Assembly: GCF_008932295.1 (NCBI RefSeq)
Contig: NZ_WBWA01000004.1
Coordinates: 62,001-126,000, forward strand
Direction of reading: 5' to 3'
DNA length: 64,000 nucleotides
Source of the DNA: Brucella tritici
GTDB lineage: Bacteria; Pseudomonadota; Alphaproteobacteria; Rhizobiales; Rhizobiaceae
Positions 36,639 through 45,333 of this stretch are shown piece by piece. Position numbers and translations under genes: made by a program. Numbering within the stretch: position 1 is the first letter of the stretch; each line of letters opens with the position of its first letter. Below the pieces are notes generated by a model. The model did no database searches. It was not told where the DNA came from and saw only the letters and a program-made list of their open reading frames with translations.

Positions 36639-37391
36639 ATGATGCTTCAGACATTAAAGACACTCACTCTTATCCCTGCGCGCATGGCATCCACGCGGCT
36701 GCCCAACAAGCCGCTCGCCGATATTTGCGGCAAGCCGATGATCGTCCATGTGGCCGATCGTGCAGCGGCTGCAAAGCTGGGCCGGACCGTGGTTGCAACC
36801 GACAGCGACGAGATTTTTGCAATCGTCACCGCGCATGGCCATGAAGCCATCATGACGCGCGAGGATCATGAATCCGGCTCCGACCGCATTTATGAAGCGC
36901 TGTTGAAAGTCGATCCGGCGGGAGAAATCGACGCCGTGGTCAATGTTCAGGGCGATCTGCCGACCATCGATCCCGATATCATCCGCCGCGCACTCCTCCC
37001 GCTCGAAGACGGACCTGCCGACATTGCGACGCTTGGCGTCGAAATCGAGGAAGAATCGGAAAAGACCAATCCAGGTGTGGTGAAGATCGTCGGTTCCCCG
37101 CTTGCCGGTAACAGCCGCCTGCGTGCGCTTTATTTCACCCGCGCAACCGCGCCCTATGGCGAAGGCCCGCTCTATCACCATATAGGCCTTTACGCCTATC
37201 GCCGCTCAGCGCTGGAACGCTTTGTGAAGCTTGGCCCATCTCCTCTGGAGAAGCGTGAAAAACTCGAACAATTGCGGGCTCTCGAAGCCGGAATGCGCAT
37301 CGATGTGGAGCTTGTGAAGACGGTGCCTCTCGGCGTCGACACGCAAGCCGATCTTGACCGCGCGCGTCTTCTTGTAGCACAGGGTATCTAA
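36639..37391 (+). CDS. kdsB: 3-deoxy-manno-octulosonate cytidylyltransferase (CMP-KDO synthetase)
   Basis: 250 residues with the KdsB signature [27 protein letters not shown] at the N terminus and the metal-site pattern [10 protein letters not shown]. It activates KDO with CTP for lipopolysaccharide inner-core synthesis in the cytoplasm. Two adjacent ATG codons (36639, 36642) are possible starts; AAGAGG lies upstream. It is divergent from the cytochrome c gene. pheA follows after 38 bases. Confidence 0.96.
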   Translation: MMLQTLKTLTLIPARMASTRLPNKPLADICGKPMIVHVADRAAAAKLGRTVVATDSDEIFAIVTAHGHEAIMTREDHESGSDRIYEALLKVDPAGEIDAVVNVQGDLPTIDPDIIRRALLPLEDGPADIATLGVEIEEESEKTNPGVVKIVGSPLAGNSRLRALYFTRATAPYGEGPLYHHIGLYAYRRSALERFVKLGPSPLEKREKLEQLRALEAGMRIDVELVKTVPLGVDTQADLDRARLLVAQGI

Positions 37392-37429
37392 CGGCCACCG
37401 ATGAGTGGCATTTAAGAAAGCATGGTACG

Positions 37430-38293
37430 ATGAAAACCAACAGGATTTCCTTTCAGGGTGAAGCGGGCGCAAATTCCGATACGGCGTGCCGCAACATGTT
37501 TCCCGATATGGAGCCTTTGCCGTGCCCGACTTTTGAGGATGCCTTCAACGCGGTTGAAACCGGCGCTGCCGATCTCGCCATGATCCCCATCGAGAACACG
37601 CTGGCCGGTCGCGTCGCCGATATTCACTATCTGCTGCCGCTCGCCGACATGCACATCATTGGCGAATATTTCCTGCCGATCCATTTCCAGCTGATGGTGC
37701 TTCCGGGCGTCAAGCGCGAGGAAATCAAGACGGTGCACAGCCATGTCCATGCGCTCGGCCAGTGCCGGAACGTCATTCGCCAGAACGGCTGGAAGGGCGT
37801 CATCGCGGGCGATACGGCGGGAGCCGCCCGTCTCGTCGCCGATATGAAGGATCGCTCCATGGCGGCATTGGCGCCAAGCCTTGCTGCCGAGCTCTACGGT
37901 CTCGATATTCTGGAAGAAAATGTCGAGGATGCGGAAGACAATGTGACCCGCTTCGTGGTTCTGTCCAAGAGCAAGCAGTGGGCGCCGCGTCCCGAAAATG
38001 GCGAGCGCATTGTGACGACTTTTGTCTTTCGCGTGCGCAACGTCCCGGCTGCGCTCTACAAGGCGCTGGGCGGTTTTGCCACCAATGGCATCAACATGAC
38101 GAAGCTCGAAAGCTATCAGATCGGCGGGCGTTTCATCGCCACGCAGTTCTATGCTGATGTCGAAGGACATCCGGAGGACCACAATCTCCAGCTCGCGCTG
38201 GAAGAACTGCGCTTCTTCACCAAGGAAGTGCGCATTCTCGGCGTCTATCAGGGCAGCGATATTCGCGGCACGCAGTTGCTCGCTGCGGAGTAA
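37430..38293 (+). CDS. pheA: prephenate dehydratase
   Basis: 287 residues. The catalytic domain starts ISFQGEAGANSDTA and contains IPIENTLAGRVADIHYLL, and the conserved TRF motif appears as NVTRFVVLSK. A C-terminal ACT domain follows (about 195-275: GALYKALGGFATNGINMTKLES-like block and the ESYQIGG loop). It converts prephenate to phenylpyruvate, with phenylalanine feedback through ACT. It is the monofunctional form, without chorismate mutase. Confidence 0.95.
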   Translation: MKTNRISFQGEAGANSDTACRNMFPDMEPLPCPTFEDAFNAVETGAADLAMIPIENTLAGRVADIHYLLPLADMHIIGEYFLPIHFQLMVLPGVKREEIKTVHSHVHALGQCRNVIRQNGWKGVIAGDTAGAARLVADMKDRSMAALAPSLAAELYGLDILEENVEDAEDNVTRFVVLSKSKQWAPRPENGERIVTTFVFRVRNVPAALYKALGGFATNGINMTKLESYQIGGRFIATQFYADVEGHPEDHNLQLALEELRFFTKEVRILGVYQGSDIRGTQLLAAE

Positions 38294-38306
38294 TTTAGAG
38301 AATATC

Positions 38307-38328
38307 GGGCGGAATCAGTTTTCCGCCC
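38307..38328. terminator. possible bidirectional hairpin between pheA and nudC
   Basis: GGGCGGAA (38307-38314) and TTCCGCCC (38321-38328) form an 8-base stem around a 6-base loop. The hairpin overlaps the last codons of nudC. No clear T run follows, so function as a terminator is uncertain. Confidence 0.4.
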
Positions 38329-39256
38329 AGGCCTTTATCAAATGGGTTGCAATGGCGCCGGATGGCGGCACCCGCAACCCATTTTCATGTGTGCCTTCCA
38401 GCATTGTCCGCACCTCGGCCTTCGAGAACCATCGACCGTCTTCCAGCTCCGAGCGGTCGATAGTGAAGTCGTCGCTCAAAACCTCGGCATGACAGCCGAT
38501 CATCAGCGAGTAGGGAAACGGCCAGGGCTGGCTCGCATGATAGGCAACGCGACCGATGGAGAGCCCCATTTCCTCCACACTTTCACGGCGCACGGCGGCC
38601 TCGATTGTTTCGCCGTGCTCGATAAATCCTGCAAGGCAGGAATAGGAGCCGGGCGCGAAATGGGGCCCGCGTGCCAGAATGCATTTTTCGCCGCGTAACG
38701 GCAGCATGATCGCCACCGGATCGGTTCGCGGGAAATGTTCCGCACCGCAGTTGGGGCATTGCCGCTTGGCACCGCCAGCGCGCATATCGGTTTTTGTGCC
38801 ACAACGCCCGCAGAAACGGTAATTGGCATGCCATGCGGTCAGCGCTGCGGCCTGCGCCAGCGCGCCGAGCAGGTCGGCGGATACCAGCCCTTCCGTATAG
38901 ATGCTGCGATAATCCTGCAGGCGGAAAGGTGCTGCCATCGTCTCGGGGTCGAGCGGTGTTGTCAAAGCGACAAGCGGCACGCCGTCCTGAAGACCGAGAA
39001 AAATCGGTTCGTGAAGATCAGGCGCAAAGTTCTTCGCCTCGCCAAGTGCAAACAAGGCCCTCGGGGCTTTTTCATCGGCATAGTCGAGAAGCAGCCTGTT
39101 GCTGCCAAGCAGCATGATTCGCGTTTCGGGTAGTTCCAGCGCCGTGAAGGCAGAATCATCCCGTCGCTTTTCGGATTGGCGGTCGATCCTGTTGCCGGAA
39201 AATCCGACAGATCGGCTCGGTTCGATTTCCGGCAGGTCATAGAGACGGAAAGTCAT
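38315..39256 (-). CDS. nudC: NAD+ diphosphatase / NADH pyrophosphatase (Nudix)
   Basis: 313 residues from the ATG at 39256; an upstream in-frame ATG at 39292 lies in a palindromic repeat. It has a zinc ribbon CGRCGTKT...CPNCG (about 165-188) and a C-terminal Nudix box GFIEHGETIEAAVRRESVEEMG. It hydrolyses NAD(H) to NMN and AMP and, in E. coli, removes NAD caps from RNA. It converges with pheA. Confidence 0.94.
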   Translation of the reverse strand: MTFRLYDLPEIEPSRSVGFSGNRIDRQSEKRRDDSAFTALELPETRIMLLGSNRLLLDYADEKAPRALFALGEAKNFAPDLHEPIFLGLQDGVPLVALTTPLDPETMAAPFRLQDYRSIYTEGLVSADLLGALAQAAALTAWHANYRFCGRCGTKTDMRAGGAKRQCPNCGAEHFPRTDPVAIMLPLRGEKCILARGPHFAPGSYSCLAGFIEHGETIEAAVRRESVEEMGLSIGRVAYHASQPWPFPYSLMIGCHAEVLSDDFTIDRSELEDGRWFSKAEVRTMLEGTHENGLRVPPSGAIATHLIKAWAEN

Positions 39257-39286
39257 ATCTATCTCGGAATTGTTGGGGGGATGAAA

Positions 39287-39330
39287 GCGCATCCCGAAAA
39301 GTGTGAAACGGTTTTCGGAAAAGATGCGCG
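39287..39330. repeat. Family A palindromic repeat
   Basis: Reads GCGCATCCCGAAAAGTGTG, AAACGGTTTTCGG, AAAAGATGCGCG; nearly identical to 17382-17426. It sits between nudC and the HIT gene, both on the minus strand, and could form a hairpin in the message. Confidence 0.85.
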
Positions 39331-39340
39331 TGAAAGCAAA

Positions 39341-39745
39341 TTAAAGCGCCGCGCGAATGTCGGCGATCAACTGCTGTGCGTCTTTTTCGTCATAGGTTTC
39401 GCGGGTTCCGAAACCCCAGACAGGGCCAGGCCAGCCCGCGTCGCCTTCGTTGCGGGCGATAACATGCAGATGTAGCTGCCGAACAATATTGCCGAGCGCA
39501 CCCGTATTGATCTTCTCACAGCCCGTCACGGTCTTGAGCGCCTGCGCAACGATGCCGGTCTCGAAGGTCAGCATGGTCTGGTCGAGCGGCGTCATATCGT
39601 GAATTTCAGTGAGATCAGGACGGCGCGGCACCAGGATCAGCCATGGCCAGCGCCGGTCGTTCATCAACCGAAGCTCGCACAGGCCGAGCTTGGCGACAGA
39701 AAAAGTGTCGGCATGAAGCCGTTTATCGAGTTCGAATTGTTCCAT
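39341..39745 (-). CDS. HIT-family protein
   Basis: 134 residues with the histidine triad QLHLHVIAR at about residues 91-99 (an H-x-H-x variant in which the first His of HxHxHxx is Gln). It also has a conserved RRWPWLILVPRR strand. HIT enzymes hydrolyse or transfer nucleotides such as AMP from dinucleotides. Substrate not assignable. It is separated from nudC by the repeat at 39287. Confidence 0.85.
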   Translation of the reverse strand: MEQFELDKRLHADTFSVAKLGLCELRLMNDRRWPWLILVPRRPDLTEIHDMTPLDQTMLTFETGIVAQALKTVTGCEKINTGALGNIVRQLHLHVIARNEGDAGWPGPVWGFGTRETYDEKDAQQLIADIRAAL

Positions 39746-39835
39746 AGGCCGACATTTACCAGCTTTTTTCGTCCAGTGCTTGCTTTTTGCGTGGCGCCCT
39801 CCTTGCTTTTTGCTTCACAATTGACGATATGCAGC

Positions 39836-39938
39836 GTGGGAGGTTGGTGGTGGACGAGCCACTCGCCAACCGGGTCAGGTCCGGAAGGAAGCAGCCCTAA
39901 CGAGCCACGGCACGGGTCATCGTGCCAGCCTCCCACCC
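39836..39938 (+). ncRNA. ffs: signal recognition particle RNA, small bacterial type (4.5S)
   Basis: The universally conserved SRP tip is present: GGTCAGGTCCGGAAGGAAGC at about 39872-39891, followed by AGCCCTAA. The ends pair: GTGGGAGGTTGG at the 5' side with CCAGCCTCCCAC at the 3' side (one mismatch), giving a single rod of about 100 nt without an Alu domain. With Ffh it targets membrane proteins to FtsY. Its place just before dnaX is common in alphaproteobacteria. A short T run follows the last stem. Confidence 0.96.
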
Positions 39939-40054
39939 TTTCTCACGATGCCGACGACTGTTGATGGGTTGCCTCTTTGGTTGACGCCGCTCATGCGTCC
40001 GGTCCAAACTGGCGACTGAGAAAAAAGCGGAACAGGAAGAACGGAAGGGTCGCT

Positions 40055-41875
40055 ATGGACACAAAATCCGCCGATGGCGCCTATCGCGTTCTCGCCCGCA
40101 AATATCGCCCCCAGAATTTCAACGACCTTATCGGCCAGGAGCCGATGGTTCGTACGCTCAAGAACGCGTTCGAGACGGGCCGCATCGCGCAGGCCTGGAT
40201 GCTTACCGGCGTTCGCGGGGTCGGCAAGACGACCACGGCGCGCATTCTGGCGCGCGCTCTCAATTACAAGACAGATACGATCGACCAGCCGACTATCGAT
40301 CTTTCCGTGCAGGGCGAAAACTGCCAGGCGATCATGGAAGGCCGTCATGTCGATGTGATCGAGATGGACGCCGCCTCGCATACGGGCATCGATGACATCC
40401 GCGAGATCATCGAGCAGGTGCGCTACCGCCCGGTTTCTGCGCGTTATAAAGTCTATATCATCGACGAAGTGCACATGCTCTCCAATCAGGCTTTCAACGG
40501 CCTGTTGAAGACGCTGGAAGAGCCGCCACCGCACGTCAAATTCATTTTTGCCACCACCGAAATCCGAAAAGTTCCGATCACGGTCCTGTCACGTTGCCAG
40601 CGCTTCGACCTGCGCCGCATCGAATCGGGCACGCTGGCGCAGCATCTGCGCCGCATCGCGGAAGCGGAACAGATCGCGGTGGATGACACGTCGCTCGCCA
40701 TGATCGCACGCGCAGGCGAAGGCTCGGCACGCGATTCGCTGTCGATTTTCGATCAGGCCATCGCGCATGGCGCAGGCACCGTTACGGCGGAAGCCGTGCG
40801 CTCCATGCTGGGCCTTGCGGACCGTGCCCGTATCATCGACCTCTTCGAGATGCTGATGCGCGGCGATGTGGCCGGCGCACTGACGGAATTTCGCGCGCAA
40901 TATGATGTCGGTGCCGACCCGTCGGTTGTTCTGACCGATCTTGCCGATTTCAACCATCTGGTGACACGCCTGCGTTTCACGCCGGATGTGGCAGAAGATG
41001 CGTCCCTGTCGGAAGACGAGCGCGTGCGCGGTCGTGAATTCGCGCAGAAACTTTCCGTCCGTGTGCTGTCGCGCACCTGGCAGATGTTGCTCAAGGGCAT
41101 TGCGGAAGTCGATACGGCGACGAGGCCGGTTCAGGCCGCAGAAATGCTTTTGATCCGGCTTGCCCATGCAGCCGATCTGCCGACGCTGGATGAAGCGATC
41201 CGTGGTCTCGACAATGGCTCCGTTTCGGCGCCGCGTCCGCAGCTGGGCAATCCGCGGCCGAATGGCGGCGGTAGTCAGCCTGAAGCGCGTTTTGCCACCG
41301 ATACGGTTGGATCGTCTTCGATGGGCCCCGTCTCCGGTGGACCGGCAACGGCCATGCGTATCGTGGAAACACCACCGCAGCCGGTTCAGCCGTCTGCCGC
41401 GCCGCAGCCAATCGTCGAGAATACGCCGCAGCCTTCGGTGCCGGTCAACAGCCTGCACGATGTCGTCGCACTCGCCGACAAGCACCGTGACATGCAGTTC
41501 AAGATTCTGGTCAAGAGCTGTGTGCGCCTTGCATCCATTGCACCCGGACGGCTGGAAATCGGCCTGACCGACGACGCGCCAAAATCTTTGCCGAGCGACA
41601 TTTCGCAGCGCCTCCTGAACTGGACCGGCATTCGCTGGGTGGTGACCGTCGCGCGTGATGTGGCGGGGCAGACCATTTCGGAGGCGGAAACGGAACGTCG
41701 CGACAATCTGGTGACCGACGCCCGTGCTGATCCCGATGTCGCCGCTATTCTCGCGGCCTTTCCGGGCGCAAAGATCACCGACGTGCGCATTGCCGTGCCG
41801 GAACAGAATGACGACGAGGACATTGACCTCGATGCCGTGGCGGAAATCCCCGGCGCACCGTCTGAAGACGACTGA
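40055..41875 (+). CDS. dnaX: DNA polymerase III gamma/tau subunit
   Basis: 606 residues from the ATG at 40055 (GGAAGGG upstream); an ATG at 39977 runs through the SRP/dnaX gap and is rejected. The AAA+ core has Walker A GVRGVGKTTTAR and Walker B YIIDEVHML, with SRC in sensor position. The clamp-loader C-terminal extension includes a Pro-rich linker (about 395-460). The insert that normally holds four zinc-binding Cys has only one Cys (GENCQAIMEGRH). No obvious A-rich frameshift site for a short gamma form was seen. Confidence 0.95.
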   Translation: MDTKSADGAYRVLARKYRPQNFNDLIGQEPMVRTLKNAFETGRIAQAWMLTGVRGVGKTTTARILARALNYKTDTIDQPTIDLSVQGENCQAIMEGRHVDVIEMDAASHTGIDDIREIIEQVRYRPVSARYKVYIIDEVHMLSNQAFNGLLKTLEEPPPHVKFIFATTEIRKVPITVLSRCQRFDLRRIESGTLAQHLRRIAEAEQIAVDDTSLAMIARAGEGSARDSLSIFDQAIAHGAGTVTAEAVRSMLGLADRARIIDLFEMLMRGDVAGALTEFRAQYDVGADPSVVLTDLADFNHLVTRLRFTPDVAEDASLSEDERVRGREFAQKLSVRVLSRTWQMLLKGIAEVDTATRPVQAAEMLLIRLAHAADLPTLDEAIRGLDNGSVSAPRPQLGNPRPNGGGSQPEARFATDTVGSSSMGPVSGGPATAMRIVETPPQPVQPSAAPQPIVENTPQPSVPVNSLHDVVALADKHRDMQFKILVKSCVRLASIAPGRLEIGLTDDAPKSLPSDISQRLLNWTGIRWVVTVARDVAGQTISEAETERRDNLVTDARADPDVAAILAAFPGAKITDVRIAVPEQNDDEDIDLDAVAEIPGAPSEDD

Positions 41876-41899
41876 TTTACGGAATGATGGAGTGAACCC

Positions 41900-42223
41900 A
41901 TGCGTGACATGATGGGCATGATGAAGCAGGCGAAGGAATTGCAGGCCAAGATGAAGGCCATGCAGGACGAGATCGCCACCATGGAAGCCTCGGCGTCATC
42001 GGGCGGCGGGCTGGTGACGATCACGCTTTCCGGCAAGGGCACCCTGTCGGCGCTGAAGATCGACCCGTCGCTGATGAAGGAAGAAGAGGTTGAAATCCTC
42101 GAGGACCTGATCATCGCGGCGCATAACGACGCCAAGGCCAAGCTTGAAGCGGCTATGGCCGAGAAGACGCAGTCGCTCACCGCCGGTCTGCCGATCCCTC
42201 CGGGGTTCAAACTGCCGTTCTAA
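41900..42223 (+). CDS. YbaB/EbfC nucleoid-associated protein
   Basis: 107 residues: a coiled N-terminal helix rich in Met/Lys/Gln ([20 protein letters not shown]) followed by the YbaB core ([21 protein letters not shown]). It binds DNA as a dimer and is commonly encoded between dnaX and recR, as here. Confidence 0.95.
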   Translation: MRDMMGMMKQAKELQAKMKAMQDEIATMEASASSGGGLVTITLSGKGTLSALKIDPSLMKEEEVEILEDLIIAAHNDAKAKLEAAMAEKTQSLTAGLPIPPGFKLPF

Positions 42224-42224
42224 G

Positions 42225-42340
42225 GCAGTAGGGGAATAAGGGAATAGGGGAGTATGTTTGGTCGGCTGACTGCCGCCATGCCGTATATCCCCTGATTCCC
42301 GTTCCCTACTCCCTTATTTCCCTATTCCCTTACTCCCTTA
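42225..42340. repeat. large imperfect inverted repeat of GGGAATA-like units before recR
   Basis: The left arm (about 42228-42254) is purine-rich: GTAGGGGAATAAGGGAATAG then GGGAGTA. The right arm (about 42302-42340) is its pyrimidine mirror: TTCCCTACTCCCTTATTTCC then CTATTCCCTTACTCCC. Each arm is built of several 7-8 base units (GGGAATA / TATTCCC). The arms face each other across about 48 bases and fill almost the whole 122-base ybaB-recR gap. Confidence 0.8.
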
Positions 42341-42345
42341 AGCAA

Positions 42346-42951
42346 ATGTCCAAACGAATAGCCGGTCCTGAAATCGAACGTCTCATCCAGCTTCTGGCCC
42401 GCGTGCCGGGGCTTGGACCGCGTTCGGCCCGTCGTGCGGCTCTGCACCTCATCAAGAAGAAGGAAGCGCTTCTGGTGCCGCTTGGCGGCGCTATGCAGGA
42501 GGCTGCCGAAAAGGTGCGCATCTGTTCGTGCTGCGGCAATGTCGATACGTCCGATCCGTGCACGATCTGCACCGATGGGCGGCGCGATCCCACCACCCTC
42601 ATCGTGGTGGAGGATGTTTCCGATCTTTGGGCATTGGAACGGGCAGGCACGATGAATGTGCGCTATCATGTTCTTGGCGGTCGCCTGTCGCCGCTCGACG
42701 GCATCGGCCCGGACGATCTCAACATCAAAGGTCTGGTGGAACGGGTTGCCACCGGGGAGATCAAGGAAGTGATTCTCGCGGTCAACGCCACCGTTGAAGG
42801 CCAGACCACGGCGCATTACATTACCGACCAGTTATCCAGCTTCGATGTGCGTGTCACGCGGCTCGCCCACGGTGTTCCGGTCGGCGGTGAACTCGATTAT
42901 CTGGATGAAGGCACGCTTGCTGCCGCCTTGCGGGCACGAACCACGCTTTAG
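42346..42951 (+). CDS. recR: recombination protein RecR
   Basis: 201 residues: a helix-hairpin-helix region ([20 protein letters not shown]), a zinc finger ([16 protein letters not shown]) and a Toprim domain ([15 protein letters not shown]). It works with RecO/RecF in gap repair. No purine-rich ribosome binding site precedes the ATG. The upstream bases belong to the pyrimidine arm of the inverted repeat, so initiation may depend on that structure or on coupling. Confidence 0.96.
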   Translation: MSKRIAGPEIERLIQLLARVPGLGPRSARRAALHLIKKKEALLVPLGGAMQEAAEKVRICSCCGNVDTSDPCTICTDGRRDPTTLIVVEDVSDLWALERAGTMNVRYHVLGGRLSPLDGIGPDDLNIKGLVERVATGEIKEVILAVNATVEGQTTAHYITDQLSSFDVRVTRLAHGVPVGGELDYLDEGTLAAALRARTTL

Positions 42952-42968
42952 ATTTGATGGAGAAACAC

Positions 42969-44228
42969 ATGGCTGCAAGCCGTTGGAAGCATGCTTTGAA
43001 AACTGCTCTGGGTCTTGCCGTCATTGTTGCCATTTCTCCCGCCATCGCCGCGCCGTCGAAGGCCCAGATTGAAAGCCAGTATCGCAACTGGCTGGAAAAG
43101 GACCTTTGGCCGGAAGCGAAGGCGGCAGGTGTATCCCGCGCCGTGTTCGATCAGGCTTTTGCCGGTGTCTCGATCAACTGGAAGCTGCCGGACCTTGTCA
43201 TTCCCGGCGAGAAGCCCACGACTCCGAAAGAGCAGAAACAGGCGGAATTCGGAGCGCCCGGCAAATATTTCAATGCCAAGACGATGGGTGCAGTCACAAG
43301 CGGCGGCAAGGCGCGCTATGGCCAATATGCCGATCTCCTGAAACGCATCGAACAGAAATACGGTGTTCCGGGGCCGATCCTGCTTGCCGTATGGGGCCGC
43401 GAATCCGGCTTCGGCACGGTGAAGATTCCCTACAATGCCTATGAAGTTCTTGGCACTAAGGCTTTTATGGCTACCCGCAAGGACATGTTCCGGAAGGAAC
43501 TGATTGCTGCGCTCGAAATCGCTTCCAAGGGCTATATCGACGAAGCTGCTATGAAAAGCTCATGGGCGGGCGCGCTCGGCCAGCCGCAATTCATGCCGAC
43601 TTCCTATCTGAAGCACGCGGTCGATTTCGACGGTGACGGCAAGCGCGACATCTGGAATTCTGTGCCGGATACGCTTGCTTCCATCGCCAATTATCTGAAA
43701 CTTCATGACTGGCAGAAGGGGCGCGACTGGGGCTTTGAAGTAAACGTTCCGCAGAACGTCTCCTGTTCGCTGGAAGGGCCGGATCAGGGCAAGACGATTG
43801 CCGAATGGGCGAAGCTCGGCATTACGCGGGCGAATGGCAAGCCATTTCCGGCCAATGAAATGAAGGGCGAGGGCTTCCTGCTCATGCCTGCCGGCCGCTA
43901 TGGCCCGGCTTTTGTCGTGAGCCCGAATTTCTACGTGCTCAAGGATTATAATATGAGCGATCTCTATGCGCTCTTCATCGGCCATGTCGGCGACCGTATC
44001 GCTTATGGTGCAGGCGATTTCAGTCGCGCATGGGGCGACGTCGGCTCCATGTATCGTTCCGATATCGGCGCAATGCAGAAACGCATGCAGGCGCTGGGCT
44101 ATGATGTCGGCAAACCTGATGGCTTGCCCGGCTTCAAGACCCGTCGCTCCATCGGCCTGTGGCAGGCGAAGAACGGCATGGCGTCAACCTGTTTTCCGCA
44201 GCCGGAATTGTTGCGTCAGATTCGCTGA
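42969..44228 (+). CDS. lytic murein transglycosylase (MltB/SLT_2 type) with peptidoglycan-binding domain
   Basis: 419 residues from the ATG at 42969 (GATGGAG upstream). There is a signal peptide (residues about 1-28, ending SPAIAAP) and a catalytic domain with Glu in WGRESGFG and the GALGQPQFMPTSYLKHAVDFDGDG block. A C-terminal peptidoglycan-binding domain follows (about 355-410: IGAMQKRMQALGYDVGKPDG). It cleaves glycan strands to anhydromuropeptides in the periplasm. No lipobox is seen, unlike E. coli MltB. Confidence 0.92.
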   Translation: MAASRWKHALKTALGLAVIVAISPAIAAPSKAQIESQYRNWLEKDLWPEAKAAGVSRAVFDQAFAGVSINWKLPDLVIPGEKPTTPKEQKQAEFGAPGKYFNAKTMGAVTSGGKARYGQYADLLKRIEQKYGVPGPILLAVWGRESGFGTVKIPYNAYEVLGTKAFMATRKDMFRKELIAALEIASKGYIDEAAMKSSWAGALGQPQFMPTSYLKHAVDFDGDGKRDIWNSVPDTLASIANYLKLHDWQKGRDWGFEVNVPQNVSCSLEGPDQGKTIAEWAKLGITRANGKPFPANEMKGEGFLLMPAGRYGPAFVVSPNFYVLKDYNMSDLYALFIGHVGDRIAYGAGDFSRAWGDVGSMYRSDIGAMQKRMQALGYDVGKPDGLPGFKTRRSIGLWQAKNGMASTCFPQPELLRQIR

Positions 44229-45109
44229 TCCGCGCCGCTTAACAAACTGGCGAAAGCCTGTAGCGCTTTTGTCCTGTAGCGGTCATTGTGCTGCAGCATG
44301 AGAAACTGGCGTTGCGGGAGCGCAAAGTCCGCCTTCATGAGCGTTCCGGCGGCCAGATGCGGAGCGGCGACAAGTTCCGATATGGCCGTCACATAGTCAC
44401 CAGAGCGCACAGCCGAACAGATTGCCTCGTTCGAGGGTAGTTCAAGCGCCACATGCAGCCGCGCCGGATTATAGCCTGAAGCGCGCATGGCATCCTCGAA
44501 AACGCTGCGCGTTCCCGATCCCTGCTCGCGCAAGATCCATTTTCCCTCGAAAAGCCGGTCCCAGGTGAGCTTGCCTCCCGTGCCCCAGTCATGATCGGGG
44601 CGCGCCACCAGAATAAGCTGGTCGCTTGCAACCTTGCTGATCGATAGGGACGGCGCTTGTACAGCGCCTTCCACCAGACCGATATCGGCAACACCTTCCT
44701 CTGTCGCCTCGGTAACGCTTTCGGTGTTTCCAAGCGTCAGCCGCATATCGATCAGCGGATAAGCGGCGTGAAACCGTGCCAGAAAGGACGGCAGCCAATA
44801 GCTGGCGATGGTCTGGCTGGCATGAATGGCGAGAATGCCCCGTTTGCCGCCACCAAGTTCCGACAGCATTCGCTCGGCAGAACGCGCGCGCGAGAGTGTG
44901 GCGCGCGCCTCGTCCAGAAACATACGTCCATCACCGGTTAGTTCGATCCGCCGCCCGATACGATTGAAGAGCGTGGCCCCGTAGCGATCTTCCATCGTGC
45001 GGATAGCCGAACTGACCGCAGAAGGCGTCAGATGCAGGGCTTCCGAGGCTCGCGTAAGGTGCTCACGCTCGGCGACTTCAATGAAAATTCGTAGCTGTTC
45101 CAGTGTCAT
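44216..45109 (-). CDS. LysR-family transcriptional regulator, divergent to yeiH-like gene
   Basis: 297 residues: an N-terminal winged helix (LTRASEALHLTPSAVSSAIRTME, about 16-38) and a C-terminal periplasmic-binding-protein-like effector domain. It is divergent from a YeiH-type transporter, as yeiE and yeiH are in E. coli, so it probably controls that gene and senses the exported or a related sulfur compound. Its end overlaps the end of the transglycosylase gene (convergent, 13 bases). Confidence 0.88.
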   Translation of the reverse strand: MTLEQLRIFIEVAEREHLTRASEALHLTPSAVSSAIRTMEDRYGATLFNRIGRRIELTGDGRMFLDEARATLSRARSAERMLSELGGGKRGILAIHASQTIASYWLPSFLARFHAAYPLIDMRLTLGNTESVTEATEEGVADIGLVEGAVQAPSLSISKVASDQLILVARPDHDWGTGGKLTWDRLFEGKWILREQGSGTRSVFEDAMRASGYNPARLHVALELPSNEAICSAVRSGDYVTAISELVAAPHLAAGTLMKADFALPQRQFLMLQHNDRYRTKALQAFASLLSGADQRI

Positions 45110-45207
45110 AGCATCTATCGTTCGATTTTATCGAATGAAATATGCCATATAATGAAATGGATTGAACAGGGAAAATCAGGCATTGGATGAGAAAATAATT
45201 CTCATAC

Positions 45208-45313
45208 GAGCATTTCCAGCAAAAGTGCGAAGCGGTTTTGCGTAGGACAATGCGAAAGAAACCAGCATTTCCAGCAAAAGTGCGAAGCGGTTTTGCGCAG
45301 GACAATGCGAAAA
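45208..45313. repeat. Family B palindromic repeat, two tandem copies
   Basis: Two copies of AGCATTTCCAGCAAAAGTGC / GAAGCGGTTTTGCG / (T/C)AGGACAATGCGAAA lie 55 bases apart (from 45208 and 45263). CGCAAAACCGC-type and GCAAAAGTGC-type segments are complementary, so each can fold. They fill the promoter gap between the LysR gene and the exporter. A third copy is at 54804-54856. Confidence 0.85.
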
Positions 45314-45333
45314 AGCTAACAATCAGATTTGAA

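Noticed and set aside
41240-41470. Programmed frameshift in dnaX producing a short gamma subunit
   Set aside because: No A-rich slippery heptamer with a following hairpin was found in the linker region.
45208-45313. Possible CRISPR-like array (two repeats 55 bases apart)
   Set aside because: Only two copies, nearly no spacer between them, another copy elsewhere singly, and no cas genes. It is a palindromic intergenic repeat.
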